Assembly: GCA_021773135.1 (NCBI GenBank)
Contig: JAJFKP010000038.1
Location: forward strand, 1 to 64,000
Reading direction: 5' to 3'
Source of the DNA: Woeseiaceae bacterium
GTDB lineage: Bacteria > Pseudomonadota > Gammaproteobacteria > Steroidobacterales > Woeseiaceae
DNA length: 64,000 nucleotides
Part shown: positions 55,014-63,921 of the stretch, piece after piece
Layout: the number at the start of each line of letters is the position of its first letter
Numbering within the stretch: position 1 is the first letter of the stretch
The notes under the pieces: model-generated
What the model saw: the letters and a program-made list of their open reading frames with translations, nothing else
Told to the model about the DNA's origin: nothing
Databases searched by the model: none
Position numbers and translations under genes: made by a program

Positions 55014-56033
55014 ATGAGGCATTTCATAACAACCGCGGATTGGAGCAAGGATGAACTTCAATCTGTTCTCCAGGTTGCAGATCGCCTGAAACAAGACCGT
55101 AACCAGTGTCTACTTGACGGTAAAACGGTCGCATTGTTGTTTCTGAATCCGTCTCTGCGTACGCGAGCTTCCTTTCAGATCGGCGCGCACCAATTAGGTG
55201 CGCAGGCAGTTGTTCTCGAGCCGGGCAACGGGGCATGGGGCATTGAATTCGACCAGGGCACGGTAATGGATGGCACCGCTGAGGAACATATCAGTGAGGT
55301 TGCCGCTGTGTTATCGCGATATTGCGACATGATATGTATGCGCGCATTCCCAATGTTCCAGGACTGGAGCTACGACCGCACTGACCCCTGGATTACGGCG
55401 CTTGTTCGACATGCGAGCGTCCCCGTGATCAATATGGAAACGATCGTCCACCCGTGCCAGGAGCTGGCGCTCATGCAAACCCTCAGGGAGAAACTGGGGG
55501 AACCGGCCGGTAGGAACCTGACCGTGACATGGACCTGGCACCCGAAACCCCTTAACACAGCAGTAGCGAACTCGGTCATTATGATCGCAACTAAATTTGG
55601 CATGAATGTGCGGCTGCTGATTCCGAATTCGGATTACCTGCTGGATGAATCATTCATGGCTGCTGCCCGCAACAACGCCGCTGACGCAGACGGGTCGTTC
55701 GAAGTAACACATGATATTGACGCTGGATACGCTGGTGCGGATGTCGTATACGCTAAGAGCTGGGGACCTATTACTTTTTATGGTGATGCCGATGGCGCCT
55801 CAAACCTCTCGGAGAAGTACAAACATTTTATCGTCGACGAAGATAAAATGAGCAAATCGAACAATGCTTTGTTCAGTCACTGTCTGCCGCTACGGAGAAA
55901 CATCAAAGCGACCGACGGCGTCATGGACTCGGAATTCTGCGTCGCCATCGATGAAGCCGAAAACCGGTTGCACGTACAAAAGGCAATGATGCTGCATTTG
56001 CTTGGCGTTAATGCCTCCGAAGTCCGGTCATGA
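55014..56033 (+). CDS. argF': N-acetylornithine carbamoyltransferase
   Basis: AOTCase carbamoylates N-acetylornithine to N-acetylcitrulline, replacing the usual ornithine carbamoyltransferase step. The carbamoyl-phosphate loop FLNPSLRTRASF (S47-R51) is present, as are ETIVHPCQELALMQT and the AOTCase-type TWTWHPKPLNTAV. The end HCLPLRRNIKATDGVMDS contains the family's Lys that becomes carboxylated, and EAENRLHVQKAMM follows. ggag lies 6 bases before ATG. It is first gene of the arginine operon, behind the attenuator; its last bases overlap argG (ATGA). The use of acetylated intermediates agrees with the deacetylase located third. Confidence 0.93.
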   Translation: MRHFITTADWSKDELQSVLQVADRLKQDRNQCLLDGKTVALLFLNPSLRTRASFQIGAHQLGAQAVVLEPGNGAWGIEFDQGTVMDGTAEEHISEVAAVLSRYCDMICMRAFPMFQDWSYDRTDPWITALVRHASVPVINMETIVHPCQELALMQTLREKLGEPAGRNLTVTWTWHPKPLNTAVANSVIMIATKFGMNVRLLIPNSDYLLDESFMAAARNNAADADGSFEVTHDIDAGYAGADVVYAKSWGPITFYGDADGASNLSEKYKHFIVDEDKMSKSNNALFSHCLPLRRNIKATDGVMDSEFCVAIDEAENRLHVQKAMMLHLLGVNASEVRS

Positions 56034-57250
56034 TCGCGCCAGCGAAAACGGTGGTTCTTGCGTTCTCCGGTGGCCTCGATACCAGTTACTGTCTCTACGA
56101 TCTGAAAAAACGTGGCTACCGGGTGCACACCGTATTCGTTGATACGGGTGGAATTGACGAGACTGAGATCCAGGCGATTGCAGATCGCGCGATACAACTC
56201 GGCAGTGACCACCATCACGAACTGCATGTCGCTACCGAACTCTGGGAAGAGTTTGTGCAGCCACTGACCTGGTGCCATGGACGAGTAAACGACGAATACC
56301 CGTTACTCTGCTCCGATCGCTACGTGATTGTCCGCAAATGCCTGCAGTTGGCGGACGAGCTCGAAACGAACTGTTTCGCCCACGGCTGTACCGCAATGGG
56401 CAACGACCAGCTGCGCTTCGATCAGACTGTACGCAGTCTGGGGGAATACGAGATTCTCGCGCCTATCCGCGATCTGCAGGCTAAGACGACGCTCGTCCGT
56501 GACTACGAGATACAGGTTCTTGAAGATGCTGGTTTCGCAGTTCCCGCGGCGAATCAAAAGTACTCGATTAATCAGAATCTGCTGGGCGTGACAATTTCCG
56601 GGTCAGAGATTGACGCATTTGACATCCCGGGGCCAGGTGCTACGGCACTCTGCGAGCCTAGGCAGAACTGGCCGGTCGAGCCACTGACATTGATCATAGG
56701 CTTTGAACATGGTGTCGCGGTGACGCTAAACGGCCGCGAGATGACGGGCCCGGAATTACTGGCTGAATTAAATTCATCATGTGGCGCTTACGGCGTCGGA
56801 CGGCATGTGTACACAGGCGATGTCACGATTGGGCTCAAGGGAAGAATTGTATTCGAATGTCCTGGAATTGATGCATTGCTGGTTGCACATCAGGCATTGG
56901 AAGACGCGGTAAATACGCGTTGGCAAAATCAGTTTCGACACGTCGTCGCCAAACGCTGGACCGAACTGGTTTACACGGGATTCTTTTACGAACCGCATAA
57001 ATTCGACCTGGAAGCGTATCTGCGCTCATCGCAGCAGCATGTCTCCGGTACTGTTACGTTGCGGACAGACGGCGGGGTCATTTTGCCCGTCGCCATTGAT
57101 TCAGCGCACATTCTGCAAGAACCTGATTCAGTCTACGCGCAATCTGCCGCCTGGACGCCTGAGGAGGCAAGCGGTTTTATCAAACTGATTGGTCAGAGTT
57201 CGACGCTATCGGCAAGGATTAACAGCCGGCGGCAGGACGATCAGGAATGA
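56030..57250 (+). CDS. argG: Argininosuccinate synthase
   Basis: A 406-residue ATP-dependent ligase joining citrulline and aspartate. The PP-loop VLAFSGGLDTSYCLYDLKKRG is at the N-terminus. ELHVATELWEEF, FAHGCTAMGNDQLRFDQTV and AANQKYSINQNLLG follow in the normal order. It starts inside the argF' stop (4-base overlap) and itself overlaps the deacetylase gene by 4 bases, so translation is coupled. This branch of ArgG is shorter and distinct from E. coli ArgG and matches the Xanthomonas-type operons. Confidence 0.93.
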   Translation: MIAPAKTVVLAFSGGLDTSYCLYDLKKRGYRVHTVFVDTGGIDETEIQAIADRAIQLGSDHHHELHVATELWEEFVQPLTWCHGRVNDEYPLLCSDRYVIVRKCLQLADELETNCFAHGCTAMGNDQLRFDQTVRSLGEYEILAPIRDLQAKTTLVRDYEIQVLEDAGFAVPAANQKYSINQNLLGVTISGSEIDAFDIPGPGATALCEPRQNWPVEPLTLIIGFEHGVAVTLNGREMTGPELLAELNSSCGAYGVGRHVYTGDVTIGLKGRIVFECPGIDALLVAHQALEDAVNTRWQNQFRHVVAKRWTELVYTGFFYEPHKFDLEAYLRSSQQHVSGTVTLRTDGGVILPVAIDSAHILQEPDSVYAQSAAWTPEEASGFIKLIGQSSTLSARINSRRQDDQE

Positions 57251-58332
57251 TACCGACGATGATATTGAAGCATCTGGCGGCCTTGGTCGGGTGCGATACA
57301 CAGAACCCGCCGCGCGACATTGGCGCAAATCATGACATATTCAAATACATTGGCTCTGTCCTTGCTGGCAAAGACTTTTCCGTTTCAGTGGCGGATCACG
57401 GGCGGGGACGCGTCAGTTATCTTGCGAAGCGGGGCGACCCGAAAGTCCTCTTTAACGTGCATCTGGATACCGTACCAATCGGCGCAGGCTGGACGCGACC
57501 GCCGCTGAAACTAACCCTCGAAGGCTCGCGGGCTTTTGGCCGGGGTTGCTGCGATATCAAAGGTGCCGCGGCGGTGCTCCTGGCGATCGCTGAAGCTTCT
57601 GACCAGCCAATCGCGATCTTGTTTTCGACTGACGAGGAAGGGGCGGAGGGCTGCTGCGTCGACGAGTTTTCGCAGTCACTGCCGGCAGGCAGCTACCAGG
57701 TTGTTGTTGTGGCAGAGCCAACCGAGTGCAAAGCGGTCCTTGCACATCGTGGCTATCTCTCGGTGTTGGGTGAGTTTCACGGCAAGCCCGGGCATAGCTC
57801 TACACCACGAACATTAATCGACAATGCTAATCACCAGGCTGCCTTATGGGCCTGCAACGCGATTCAATACGCGGCGAGCGAGGCCGCACTAGGGCGCGGC
57901 TTGTGTTTCAACATAGGGTCCATGTCGGGTGGGACGTCAAGCAATGTCATCGCTGCAAAGTCGAACGTTCATTGGAGCGCACGATTGCCTCCTGGCGGTG
58001 ATACGTCCGTCGCGTTATCGGCAATTTGCAATGCAACTGACGCATCGAAAACGGCCAGCTGGAATGCTCGCTTTGAAGGTCCGCCGCTGCCTGCGGATGC
58101 AAGTGCCGTGACACCCACTCAGGATTTCTGTGACCGCCACAGCCTGGAGATCGGAACGCCGGTGGATTACTGGACAGAGGCTTCGTTATTTTCTGCGGCC
58201 GGCCATCCAGCAATGGTTCTTGGACCCGGGAATATAGAACAGGCGCACGTCGCGGATGAATGGGTGAACATCAAGCAGCTAATGCGCGCCGCAAGGATTT
58301 ATGACGGGTTGCTGAAGGAGACTCATCAATGA
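57247..58332 (+). CDS. argE: Acetylornithine/acetylcitrulline deacetylase (M20 family)
   Basis: A 361-residue M20 metallopeptidase-family deacetylase. It has VLFNVHLDTVPIGAGW (first metal His/Asp), GRGCCDIKGAAAVLLAIA (bridging Asp), and FSTDEEGAEGCCVDEF (catalytic Glu pair). A dimerisation domain with HRGYLSVLGEFHGKPGHSS and a final metal His in GPGNIEQAHVADEWV follow. In this pathway the substrate is most likely N-acetylcitrulline. It overlaps its neighbours by 4 bases on each side. Confidence 0.92.
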   Translation: MIPTMILKHLAALVGCDTQNPPRDIGANHDIFKYIGSVLAGKDFSVSVADHGRGRVSYLAKRGDPKVLFNVHLDTVPIGAGWTRPPLKLTLEGSRAFGRGCCDIKGAAAVLLAIAEASDQPIAILFSTDEEGAEGCCVDEFSQSLPAGSYQVVVVAEPTECKAVLAHRGYLSVLGEFHGKPGHSSTPRTLIDNANHQAALWACNAIQYAASEAALGRGLCFNIGSMSGGTSSNVIAAKSNVHWSARLPPGGDTSVALSAICNATDASKTASWNARFEGPPLPADASAVTPTQDFCDRHSLEIGTPVDYWTEASLFSAAGHPAMVLGPGNIEQAHVADEWVNIKQLMRAARIYDGLLKETHQ

Positions 58333-59660
58333 GTGAAATTCGAAATGTTATCGTCGAACTTCTCGGTCAGTTCAGTGCCAACCGCGAGGCTCAGGACTAC
58401 CTGTTGCGCTTCTCCAGCGTCGAGAACAAGCAATTCGCAGTAATCAAGGTAGGTGGTGGCGTCATAGCAAATGAGATGGAAGAACTTGCATCCGCGCTCG
58501 CGTTCCTGCGGCACGTCGGTCTGTTCCCCATCGTATTGCACGGTGCTGGCCCGCAATTGAATGCAGCATTGGAAGCCAAGGGCATTGAACCAAGATTTGT
58601 TGACAATCTCCGCTATACGGACAGCGAAATACTGGCCATCGCAAGACCGATCGTTTACGAACAGAGCCAACTCCTGGTCGAGGCGCTCGATCGGCACAAC
58701 GTTCGTTCGCGAATGATCCAGCACGGCATTTTCGAATGTGACTACCTGGATAAATCGCGGTATGGCCTGGTCGGCGACATCAAGAACGTCAACACGCAAA
58801 GCATCGATGCTGCAATTCAGGCTGGTGCACTGCCCATCGTTGGTTGCTTCGGCGAATCCACAGGAGGCCAGGTACTTAACATTAATGCCGATAGTGCCGC
58901 GACGGCTTTGGTAACGGCAATCAAGCCACACAAGACCGTCTTTTTGACACCTAGCGGAGGACTTTTGGATGGTTCCGGCCAGATTATTTCAGCGATCAAT
59001 CTCAGGTCCGACTATGCACACTTGACCAGCGCAGACTGGCTTCATTCGGGCATGAGCCTCAAGCTCGACCAAATTAAGTCGCTGCTTGACCAATTGCCGC
59101 CGACCGCATCCGTATCGATAACCTCGGCTCGGCAACTTACAAAGGAACTGTTCACGCACAAGGGATCGGGTACCTTGATCCGAAGCGGAGAAACATTCGC
59201 GGCGTGTGGGTCCCTGACAACAGAGCAAAAAGCGAAATTGCGCCAACTGCTGGAGCGGTGCTTTGGTCGAGCGTTGCGAGCGGATTATTTCGAGAGCCGT
59301 GTATTCGATCAGGTATTGTACTCGTCTTCTTTTCGCGCGGCGGCCGTTATTACGCGCGACGCTGAAAACATCCCCTATTTGGACAAATTTGCCGTTACGC
59401 CAAATGCCCAGGGCGAGGGACTCGGAACGACGCTCTGGAACCAGATAACGAGACTCTACCCGCAGATCTACTGGCGCGCCCGCCCGAAAAAGTCGATAAC
59501 GCCCTGGTATCTGAAGCAGGCGGACGCCGTTCTGCGTCGCGGTAAATGGCTTGTTTTTGCGGTCGGCTTTGAAGACATGGCCAAATTGAATGAAGCGGCC
59601 AGCGTGGCTGCCGCGCTCTCGGAAAGCTGGCAAGCCTCAGACATCGAGCGTTTTCTCTAG
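58329..59660 (+). CDS. argB: Fused acetylglutamate kinase / N-acetylglutamate synthase (NAGS-K)
   Basis: A 443-residue bifunctional enzyme covering the first two steps of arginine synthesis. The amino-acid kinase domain (about 1-290) has VIKVGGGVIANEMEELA, LHGAGPQLNAALEAKGI, and IVGCFGESTGGQVLNINAD. The C-terminal GNAT-type domain (about 300-443) has YLDKFAVTPNAQGEGLGTTLWNQ with the acetyl-CoA loop, and then WRARPKKSITPWYLKQADA. The N-terminal arm and linker match Xanthomonas NAGS-K, where arginine inhibits the enzyme. Start overlaps argE by 4 bases. No separate argA is needed. Confidence 0.93.
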   Translation: MSEIRNVIVELLGQFSANREAQDYLLRFSSVENKQFAVIKVGGGVIANEMEELASALAFLRHVGLFPIVLHGAGPQLNAALEAKGIEPRFVDNLRYTDSEILAIARPIVYEQSQLLVEALDRHNVRSRMIQHGIFECDYLDKSRYGLVGDIKNVNTQSIDAAIQAGALPIVGCFGESTGGQVLNINADSAATALVTAIKPHKTVFLTPSGGLLDGSGQIISAINLRSDYAHLTSADWLHSGMSLKLDQIKSLLDQLPPTASVSITSARQLTKELFTHKGSGTLIRSGETFAACGSLTTEQKAKLRQLLERCFGRALRADYFESRVFDQVLYSSSFRAAAVITRDAENIPYLDKFAVTPNAQGEGLGTTLWNQITRLYPQIYWRARPKKSITPWYLKQADAVLRRGKWLVFAVGFEDMAKLNEAASVAAALSESWQASDIERFL

Positions 59661-59715
59661 ATCCGGAAGTCATGATCGAGAAATGCGAGCAAACTGACAG
59701 GAAACAAATGAGCCT

Positions 59716-60663
59716 ATGAATGCAGGTATTGCCCTGATTGGTGGCCGCGGCTACGTGGGAGAAACGCTTTTGCAGCTATTGCAAACGCACCCTGGCATGG
59801 AACTGGCGTGGGTGGCATCGCGTAGCCTGGCCGGCCGCAGCATTAATTCGGTTTACCCTGATTTGCGTTCGGACATGACATTTGAGTCAGTCACCCCGCA
59901 GATGGCCTCTGAGAAGCAGGCGGACGTGGTCGTTTTAGCCCTGCCTAACGACATGGCCAGCCAGTATGTTAATCGGTTAAACCCGACGCAAAAAATCATT
60001 GATTTGAGCGCCGACTATCGGTTCGACGGGAATTGGGCCTATGGTTTACCCGAGCGAAATCGGCAGAAAATTCGCGATGCAATACGGGTGAGTAATCCGG
60101 GTTGCTATGCCACAGCAATGCAACTGGCATTAGCCCCGCTGCTCAACGACATCTGCAGGCCTCCGGTTGTTTTCGGTGTGTCGGGGTACAGTGGCGCCGG
60201 GCGATCGCCGTCTGCGCGCAATGATCCGGACAGGATCAGGAATAACCTGCAACCGTATTCGCTCAACGGACACGTGCACGAATCCGAAGTCAGTCATCAT
60301 CTTCGTCAACAGACCTACTTTCTGCCACACGTAGCCGAGTTCTTTCGCGGAATCTCGATAACGCTCTCCGTAGACCTGGTTCGAGAGACCAGCGCCAAAG
60401 AACTGCTGGATATCTTCCGCGCACATTACGCAGATGAAGCATTGATTGAAATTCTCGATGAAATTCCTGAAATTGGAAACGTCACGCAAGCGACGACGGC
60501 ACTGATCGGTGGTTTTAGCGTCGACAAAAGGGACGCACGACATGTCTGCCTGGTTGCTTGCATAGATAACCTTCTGAAAGGCGCCGCGAGCCAGGCGTTG
60601 CAGAACATGAATCTGATGCTCGGCTTTGATGAATTGGCGGGTATCGCAACCGGGACCGAATAA
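59716..60663 (+). CDS. argC: N-acetyl-gamma-glutamyl-phosphate reductase
   Basis: A 315-residue NADPH-dependent reductase for the third step. IALIGGRGYVGETLLQLLQ is the dinucleotide loop. The catalytic C130 lies in SNPGCYATAMQLAL, with substrate loop VSGYSGAGRSPSARN and later LKGAASQALQNMNLMLG. It starts 55 bases after the kinase/synthase stop, the only real gap in the operon. argH does not follow in this window, and neither does argD. Confidence 0.94.
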   Translation: MNAGIALIGGRGYVGETLLQLLQTHPGMELAWVASRSLAGRSINSVYPDLRSDMTFESVTPQMASEKQADVVVLALPNDMASQYVNRLNPTQKIIDLSADYRFDGNWAYGLPERNRQKIRDAIRVSNPGCYATAMQLALAPLLNDICRPPVVFGVSGYSGAGRSPSARNDPDRIRNNLQPYSLNGHVHESEVSHHLRQQTYFLPHVAEFFRGISITLSVDLVRETSAKELLDIFRAHYADEALIEILDEIPEIGNVTQATTALIGGFSVDKRDARHVCLVACIDNLLKGAASQALQNMNLMLGFDELAGIATGTE

Positions 60664-60849
60664 ATTCAAATCTCATGCCAGCACACTTATCCAGGTTCAG
60701 AATCAATACTGGATCAATGTGCGGGCTCAGCGCGTGGCGCGCGGAAAACGGGTTCGCAAACAGTACAATTCAAACCTTGGCCGGCGATGCAGACGTAAGG
60801 ACGTACCAATTCTAAGTTTTATTTCACTTTAGAAAAATATTATAAATTT

Positions 60850-61815
60850 ATGATAAAAAAGATAAATATTGCGCCAATGATGGATTGGACAGACCGACAT
60901 TGTCGCTTCTTTATGCGTGCGTTGAGTCCGTCGGCTGGCCTATATACGGAAATGGTGACAGCCGCGGCGCTCACACATGGTGACGCAATGAAATTGTTAA
61001 AATTTAATGTCGCTGAACATCCGGTCGCACTGCAGATCGGTGGCAGCGATCCCGTGTTGATGGCTGGTGCCGCCCGGATGGGAGCCGCAGAGGGATACGA
61101 CGAGATCAACATTAACGTTGGCTGCCCGAGCGACAGAGTGCAGAGTGGACAGTTTGGCGCCTGCCTGATGGCGAATCCAAGCCTGGTCGCCGAGTGCGTA
61201 CGGGCCATGCGTGCCGAGTGCGCCGTGCCAATTACCATCAAGACGCGCATTGGCATTGACGATTCAGACAGTTATGCGTTCCTGCGCAATTTTGTTGAGA
61301 CAACAGCAGCGGCCGGTTGCGACACTTTTGTTGTGCATGCACGAATCGCGATTCTCGAGGGCCTGAGCCCCAAGGACAATCGTCGTATTCCCCCGCTTAA
61401 TTATGAACGCGTCTACCGCCTGAAACAGGATAATCCTGAGCTCAGGATTGTGCTCAACGGAGGAATCGGATCGATCACGGAGTGTCACGAGCACCTGGCT
61501 CACGTCGACGGTGTGATGATCGGTCGACAGGCCTATCATCAGCCGTGGCTGCTGACGGAGCTCGAAAACGAATTTGGCTCTGGTCCGGTGCACAGCGATC
61601 GTCATCAGCTGGTGATTCAAATGTTGCCCTACATCAGGCATGAGCTTCAGCAGGGCACCCAGCTGAAACACATAACCCGCCACATGTTGGGCCTGTTCGC
61701 GGGCCAACCGGGTGCGCGCGCGTGGCGGCGCTATCTCAGTGAGAATTCACATGCCCCCGGAGCGGGTGTGGAAGTGCTCGAGACAGCGCTGCGTAAATTG
61801 CCTGCGGCAGCGTAA
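60850..61815 (+). CDS. dusA: tRNA-dihydrouridine synthase A
   Basis: A 321-residue FMN enzyme reducing uridine in the tRNA D-loop (positions 20/20a). IAPMMDWTDRHCRFFMRALSP and TEMVTAAALTHGD match DusA specifically. The catalytic Cys is in INVGCPSDRVQSGQFGACLMA, with later VHARIAILEGLSPKDNR (normally HARKAWLxGLSPKENR) and GGIGSI. The Lys of HARKA is replaced by Ile, a small oddity. The upstream 185 bases are AT-rich just before the start. Confidence 0.93.
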   Translation: MIKKINIAPMMDWTDRHCRFFMRALSPSAGLYTEMVTAAALTHGDAMKLLKFNVAEHPVALQIGGSDPVLMAGAARMGAAEGYDEININVGCPSDRVQSGQFGACLMANPSLVAECVRAMRAECAVPITIKTRIGIDDSDSYAFLRNFVETTAAAGCDTFVVHARIAILEGLSPKDNRRIPPLNYERVYRLKQDNPELRIVLNGGIGSITECHEHLAHVDGVMIGRQAYHQPWLLTELENEFGSGPVHSDRHQLVIQMLPYIRHELQQGTQLKHITRHMLGLFAGQPGARAWRRYLSENSHAPGAGVEVLETALRKLPAAA

Positions 61816-62056
61816 GTTATTGCAGTTAGCGGCTGCTCCAATGGCTCAAACTAAGAATGAAGGCAGCGGTTTTTGCGACGATGAGCAATTGATGACTTTC
61901 GCACTAATGATCAACTTGCTCCGACCAGCATGCGAGGGCAAAAATCGCCCGCAAATCGCGCTTTAGCTGCGATTCCTTGATCCACGAACGGTGATTGTTG
62001 TGCAACATACCGCTACAATGCGCGCTGCCTAGAAAATCTGACGAGACTCGCAAGCA

Positions 62057-62875
62057 ATGAGTGCCAAACCCGCAACCAGTCACAAAACGATGGCCGAGCA
62101 GGCTGATATCCATGACCTGTACGAAAAATCCGTACAAAATGTCGAGCACGAAGTAGAGTTCCTGCAAGCCACTTTTAAGGAATTAAGCGGTCGAACTGCG
62201 CATCTCTTTAGAGAGGATTTCTGTGGCACCGCCAGTGCTTCGTGCGAGTGGGTCAAGCAGGGAGAGGCATTTCAGGCGATCGGCGTTGACATTGAGCCGT
62301 CCGTACTTGAGTGGGGGCGTGCGCATCGCCTCAGTCGACTGTCGTCTGCGGACCAGGCGCGAGTTCGGCTGATCGAATCAGATGTAATGACAGTCGATGC
62401 CCCGCCCGTGGATATACTCGCGGCGTTTAATTTCAGCTATTTCATATTTAACACCCGCGATCAGCTACGTAGCTACTTTGAAAAGGCGTATGCAGGCCTC
62501 AAAGACGATGGCGTCTTCTTCGTCGATATGTTTGGTGGCCCGGAAGCCCAGGAAGAGACGAAGGAGAAGACCAAGCACAAAGGCTTTACCTATGTCTGGC
62601 ACCAGGCTGAATTCCACCCGGTGACCCATTATATTCGCTGCCATATCCATTTTCGTTTTCCAGACGGTTCGAAATTAAAAAAAGCATTCACCTACGAGTG
62701 GCGGCTCTGGACTGCGCCTGAAATCCGTGAAATTCTCGCCGAGGCCGGTTTCAGGAAGTCGACGCTCTACTGGGAAGGTGAGGATGAGGACGGCGACGGC
62801 AACGGCGAATTCACCCCCGATGAAAAGGGAGAGGCAGATTTGGCCTGGATAGCGTATATTGTCGCTGAAAAGTAG
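62057..62875 (+). CDS. Class I SAM-dependent methyltransferase
   Basis: A 272-residue Rossmann-fold methyltransferase. Motif I is LFREDFCGTASASCEWVKQG with the following acidic GVDIEPSVLEWG (ribose-binding Asp/Glu). IESDVMTVDAPPVDILAAFNFSYFIF is motif IV, and FVDMFGGPEAQEE follows. The LREDFCGT-type motif I defines a widespread uncharacterised bacterial subgroup. A Glu/Asp-rich loop (EGEDEDGDGNGEF) sits before the C-terminal strand. The substrate is unknown. It stands alone between dusA and the cyclase gene. Confidence 0.85.
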   Translation: MSAKPATSHKTMAEQADIHDLYEKSVQNVEHEVEFLQATFKELSGRTAHLFREDFCGTASASCEWVKQGEAFQAIGVDIEPSVLEWGRAHRLSRLSSADQARVRLIESDVMTVDAPPVDILAAFNFSYFIFNTRDQLRSYFEKAYAGLKDDGVFFVDMFGGPEAQEETKEKTKHKGFTYVWHQAEFHPVTHYIRCHIHFRFPDGSKLKKAFTYEWRLWTAPEIREILAEAGFRKSTLYWEGEDEDGDGNGEFTPDEKGEADLAWIAYIVAEK

Positions 62876-63033
62876 ATAAGAAAAACGCCATGAATTTAGT
62901 GGCTTGCCTGATAAACACATAATGTACGTTAGCAGTAGTAATTAGACATAATGTACTGATAATCAGGGTGTTAGCGCTTATAATCGCCGGTCCAGCCGGC
63001 GATTCGGCTGGGAATTCACAAGGTACATACGGG

Positions 63034-63921
63034 ATGGCCAAAGACCTGGAAGTCGCGATTCTGTTCGCCGATGTTGTCGGCAGCACCCAGCTGTATGACA
63101 AATTCGGTGACACAAAGGCCAGCGAGACCGTCGCCCGCTGCCTCGATATCATGAAAGATTCCACGCACCAGCATAGTGGCACCGTCATCAAGACCATCGG
63201 TGACGAGGTCATGTCGACGTTTCCGACTGTCGACGAGGCGATGGGTGCTGCCAGCCAAATGCAAAAACGCATTAGCCTGAGCGATGACGATATTAAAGTT
63301 TCCATTCGAATCGGTTGCCACTTCGGACCCGTCGTACAGGAACAGAACGATATTTTTGGCGCAGCTGTGCATACAGCAAATCGCATGACCTCGCAGGCCA
63401 AATCCAAACAGGTCATTATTTCCGGGACGACAGTTGATCAGATGAGCGACGAATGGCGCTCGCAAACCCGCCAAATCGATGTGGCAACCGTTCGCGGCAG
63501 AATAGACGAGGTCGCACTTTTCGAGCTGCTGTGGCAGCCGGAAGAGGCCACCAGCATGCTGCCTACGATCGACTGGGAGTCAAAGTCCAAAGGACCATCC
63601 AAACTGGTGTTGAATTTTCGTGACAAGTCCGTCGTAGTGGATGAAACACGCAAGAACATCAACATGGGCCGCGCCGACGAGAATGATCTCGTGATCAAGG
63701 GGAACCTGATTTCCCGCATTCATGCACGAGTGGAAATGCGTCGCGGCAAATTTATCCTGATCGACCAGAGTACCAACGGTACGTTTCTCGAGTCGGCACA
63801 AGGCGACGAGATATTCGTGCGCCGCGACAGTTCGGAACTGTCAGGGGAAGGCATAATCGGGCTGGGGAGAGCGGCGAAGCCGGGCACGTCACTGGCGATA
63901 CATTTTTCTTGCGAAGAGTAG
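63034..63921 (+). CDS. Class III nucleotide cyclase fused to FHA domain
   Basis: A 295-residue protein. The N-terminal adenylate/guanylate cyclase domain (about 1-170) has metal Asp residues in LFADVVGSTQLYDKFG and KTIGDEVMSTF. The latter has the Lys typical of adenine recognition, and RIGCHFGPVVQE and ANRMTSQAK follow. The C-terminal FHA domain (about 205-290) has MGRADENDLVI, SRIHARVE and STNGTFLES, the phosphothreonine-binding residues. It probably makes cAMP in response to a Ser/Thr-kinase partner. No kinase gene is in the window. ATG 63034 is used; the open frame begins at 62968 without family similarity. Confidence 0.88.
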   Translation: MAKDLEVAILFADVVGSTQLYDKFGDTKASETVARCLDIMKDSTHQHSGTVIKTIGDEVMSTFPTVDEAMGAASQMQKRISLSDDDIKVSIRIGCHFGPVVQEQNDIFGAAVHTANRMTSQAKSKQVIISGTTVDQMSDEWRSQTRQIDVATVRGRIDEVALFELLWQPEEATSMLPTIDWESKSKGPSKLVLNFRDKSVVVDETRKNINMGRADENDLVIKGNLISRIHARVEMRRGKFILIDQSTNGTFLESAQGDEIFVRRDSSELSGEGIIGLGRAAKPGTSLAIHFSCEE

